A DNA stretch of 15,501 nt from NCBI GenBank assembly GCA_015485945.1, contig WFSM01000127.1, forward strand, positions 1-15,501. Direction: 5' to 3'. The notes under the pieces were generated by a model that made no database searches, was not told the DNA's origin, and was given only the letters and a program-made list of their open reading frames with translations. Positions 13,265-15,501 of this stretch are shown here, piece after piece. The first letter of the stretch is position 1. Every line of letters begins with the position of its first letter. Position numbers and translations under genes: made by a program. Source of the stretch: Candidatus Bipolaricaulota bacterium. Its GTDB lineage: Bacteria > Bipolaricaulota > Bipolaricaulia > UBA7950 > UBA9294.

Positions 13265-15325
13265 ATGAACGAGCAATTGACCACCAGCGACGAAAAATGC
13301 GTCAACGCGATTCGATTCTTGGCCGTCGACATGATCCAAACTGCCAACTCCGGCCATCCGGGGATGCCGCTCGGGGCGGCACCGATGGCGTACGTGCTGT
13401 GGGCGCGGCACCTGCGCCACGACCCACGTGTCCCCCACTGGATCGACCGCGACCGGTTCGTGCTGTCGGCCGGGCACGCATCGGCGCTCCTGTACGCACT
13501 GCTGCACCTGTCCGGGTACGACCTCCCGCTGGCGGAATTGCAGGCGTTTCGCCAGTGGGGAAGTGCTACTCCTGGGCATCCCGAGTTTGGGCGCACCCCG
13601 GGCGTGGAGGCGACCACCGGCCCGCTTGGACAGGGGATTTCCAACGCTGTTGGTATGGCGATCGCGGAAGCGCATCTCGCCGCCCGCTACAACCGGCCCG
13701 GGCACGCCGTCGTTGACCACTACACGTACGTGCTCGCATCGGACGGTGATCTGATGGAGGGCGTGGCGAGTGAGGCGTGTTCGCTCGCCGGTCACCTCCG
13801 GCTTGGCAAGCTGATTGTGCTGTACGATTCCAACCGCATCACCCTCGCGGGCTCAACCAACATCGACTTCTCCGAGGATGTCGAGGCGCGGTTCCGCGCG
13901 TACAGATGGCACACGCAGTACGTTGATGACGGAAACGATCTCGCCGCCATCGACGCCGCGATCACGGCGGCACAGGTGGAATCCGATCGGCCGTCGCTGA
14001 TCCGGGTGCGAACGGTGATCGGATTCGGGGCGCCGCACAAGCAGGGGACGTACAAGGTGCACGGTGCCCCGCTTGGGGATGACGAGGTACGCGCGACCAA
14101 GGAAGCGCTTGGCTGGCCGACCGAACCGCTGTTTTACGTGCCCGATGATGTTCGCTCCCAATTCGAGGAGATCGCCACCGCCGGTGCCGACCGCAGGCGC
14201 GCGTGGGAATCGCGGTTCGCGGCGTACGCGGAGGCGTACCCCGACCTGGCCGCCGAGTTGTCGCGCCGGATCCGGGGTGACCTGCCGTCGGGATGGAACG
14301 GCAACCTGCCTGCGTTCTCCCCCGATCCCACCGGAATCGCCACCCGCAAGGCGGCGGGGGTGGTGATGCAGGCGCTCGCGGCGCATGTTCCCGAGATCGT
14401 TGGCGGTTCCGCCGATCTCGATCCATCCACCCATACCGCCCTCACCGGTGCGGGCGATTTTGAACCGGCCGCAACTTCCCCTGCCGATGTCCAGGGTGCA
14501 GTGGGGGGCACGTGGGGCTACTCCGGGCGCAACATCCACTTCGGTGTGCGCGAGCACGCGATGGGAGCGATCGCCAACGGTCTCGCGTACCACGGCGGGT
14601 TCATCCCGTTCACGGCCACGTTCACCGTGTTCTCCGACTACATGCGCCCTCCGATTCGCATCGCGGCGATGAGCGGCCTGCGCACGATATTCGTGTTCAC
14701 GCACGATTCGATCGCGGTGGGAGAGGACGGCCCCACCCACCAGCCGGTGGAACAGGTGACGAGCCTGCGGTTGATCCCCGGCATCACCGTGATCAGGCCG
14801 GCGGACGCCACCGAGACGCGAGTGGCGTGGGAGGTGGCGGTCGAAAATGCATCCGGGCCAACTGTGCTTGTGTTCACGCGCCAGAACGTCCCCGTGCTCG
14901 ACCGCGCTGTGGTTGCCCCGGCGGACGGGCTAAAGCGTGGCGGGTACGTGCTGTGGGAATCGGGCGATCCCGGGGTAATTCTGATCGGGACGGGTTCCGA
15001 GGTGCAGCTTGCTCTCGGCGCCGCCCAGGTATTGGTAGAAGACGGGGTCGGGGTGCGTGTCGTGTCCATGCCGAGCTGGGAGCTATTCGACCGCCAGCCC
15101 AAAGAGTACCGCGATTCGATCTTGCCGCCGGCAATCACGGCGCGGGTGGCGGTTGAGGCGGGGACGACCCGCGGCTGGGAACACTACGTCGGCACAGCCG
15201 GGGAGATCGTGGGAGTCGATCGGTTCGGTGCGAGCGCACCCGGCGCCGTCGTGTTGGAGAAATACGGGATCACGGTCGATCACGTCGTCGCGGCGGCAAA
15301 GCGGGTGTTGGCACGCGGTCAGTAG
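13265..15325 (+). CDS. tkt: Transketolase
   Basis: Transfers two-carbon units between sugar phosphates in the non-oxidative pentose phosphate pathway, with thiamine diphosphate. It is 686 aa, the full family length. The thiamine diphosphate domain has GDG-type DGD at 160-162 and N190. Substrate and cofactor histidines are seen at H31, H71, H267 and H480. The second domain carries catalytic glutamate E430 in FGVREHAMGAIANG, and a C-terminal domain follows from about 550. Two ATG codons are adjacent: AGGAG at 13255-13259 lies 2 bases from the first (13262) and 5 from the second (13265), so the second is preferred. It is divergent from ftsL and overlaps the end of the convergent protease gene by 7 bases. 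Confidence 0.96.
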   Translation: MNEQLTTSDEKCVNAIRFLAVDMIQTANSGHPGMPLGAAPMAYVLWARHLRHDPRVPHWIDRDRFVLSAGHASALLYALLHLSGYDLPLAELQAFRQWGSATPGHPEFGRTPGVEATTGPLGQGISNAVGMAIAEAHLAARYNRPGHAVVDHYTYVLASDGDLMEGVASEACSLAGHLRLGKLIVLYDSNRITLAGSTNIDFSEDVEARFRAYRWHTQYVDDGNDLAAIDAAITAAQVESDRPSLIRVRTVIGFGAPHKQGTYKVHGAPLGDDEVRATKEALGWPTEPLFYVPDDVRSQFEEIATAGADRRRAWESRFAAYAEAYPDLAAELSRRIRGDLPSGWNGNLPAFSPDPTGIATRKAAGVVMQALAAHVPEIVGGSADLDPSTHTALTGAGDFEPAATSPADVQGAVGGTWGYSGRNIHFGVREHAMGAIANGLAYHGGFIPFTATFTVFSDYMRPPIRIAAMSGLRTIFVFTHDSIAVGEDGPTHQPVEQVTSLRLIPGITVIRPADATETRVAWEVAVENASGPTVLVFTRQNVPVLDRAVVAPADGLKRGGYVLWESGDPGVILIGTGSEVQLALGAAQVLVEDGVGVRVVSMPSWELFDRQPKEYRDSILPPAITARVAVEAGTTRGWEHYVGTAGEIVGVDRFGASAPGAVVLEKYGITVDHVVAAAKRVLARGQ

Positions 15326-15501
15326 GTTGGGATCTCATCCAATTTTCCCTGGCGCAGGAGCGCGATCAGTGAATCGACCGCCGCTGCCACTGGCGCGGAC
15401 AACCCGGTGCCGAGGGACAGGTCGTGCGGCTCCACTCCGATGATGACTACTTGCCCCGTCGTGTCCGCAAGCTGGGCGATCAAAAACGATAACGGCAGGC
15501 C
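15319..15501 (-). CDS. Hydrogenase maturation protease, C-terminal part (runs off right edge)
   Basis: 60 C-terminal residues are visible; the start lies beyond base 15501. The segment VVIIGVEPHDLSLGTGLS followed by APVAAAVDSLIALL matches the C-terminal half of HycI/HyaD-family endopeptidases, which cleave the C-terminal tail of the [NiFe]-hydrogenase large subunit after nickel insertion. The N-terminal nickel-sensing aspartate is not in the window, so the call rests on this conserved VEP...GLS.PVAAAV pattern. It suggests that a [NiFe]-hydrogenase operon lies to the right. The stop codon TGA (15319-15321) lies inside the convergent transketolase gene. Confidence 0.8.
   Translation of the reverse strand, partial: GLPLSFLIAQLADTTGQVVIIGVEPHDLSLGTGLSAPVAAAVDSLIALLRQGKLDEIPTY

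Noticed and set aside
13115..13795. Minus-strand open frame of 226 codons opposite transketolase, placed where rsmH would be expected
   Set aside because: The translation has no methyltransferase motifs and it is antisense to the transketolase N-terminus.

Overview
The window is about 15.5 kb of moderately high-GC bacterial chromosome with dense coding and short intergenic gaps. Shine-Dalgarno sites are clear (AGGAG or GGAGG types) and promoters look sigma70-like, with a recurring TATACT -10 box. Every large gene resolves to a known bacterial family. There is no phage, CRISPR array, rRNA, tRNA or intact transposase. I cannot name the phylum from sequence alone. A glutamate dehydrogenase, a diaminopropionate ammonia-lyase, a transketolase and part of a [NiFe]-hydrogenase maturation protease together would suit an anaerobic, amino-acid-using uncultured bacterium; that is inference.

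Layout. 1-2844 (minus): gyrA followed one base later by tyrS, which runs off the left edge. 2845-3318: the only long gene-free stretch (474 bp), holding a probable gyrA promoter, a densely self-complementary segment, two copies of a REP-like palindrome and a further strong hairpin. 3319-5175 (minus): a two-gene operon, diaminopropionate ammonia-lyase then a GNAT acetyltransferase, with stop and start codons touching. 5323-6111 (plus): a SAM-dependent methyltransferase. 6119-6450: a small AT-richer cassette with its own promoter, a very strong ribosome binding site, a 25-codon ORF and three abutting palindromes. 6451-7476 (plus): a tandem-GNAT protein. 7581-8855 (minus): glutamate dehydrogenase, separated from the tandem GNAT by a strong tail-to-tail hairpin. 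9092-10324 (plus): a DEAD-box RNA helicase, divergent from the dehydrogenase, whose leader ends in a perfect 8-bp hairpin that ties up part of its own ribosome binding site. 10518-11037 (plus): an AbrB-type antitoxin and RelE-type toxin pair. 11108-13118 (minus): ftsL and ftsI, overlapping by 11 bases and without the usual rsmH and mur neighbours. 13265-15325 (plus): transketolase. 15319-15501 (minus): the C-terminus of a hydrogenase maturation protease.

How it fits together. The left and right ends are housekeeping functions: DNA supercoiling, tRNA charging, septal peptidoglycan synthesis and the pentose phosphate pathway. The middle, about 3 to 11 kb, is more accessory: three GNAT domains in two proteins, a methyltransferase, an orphan small ORF, REP-like palindromes and a toxin-antitoxin pair. 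The points most worth a second look are the ribosome-binding-site hairpin of the helicase, the 25-codon ORF with its palindromes, and the structured DNA upstream of gyrA. I did not find a clear multi-gene novel defence or biosynthetic system.
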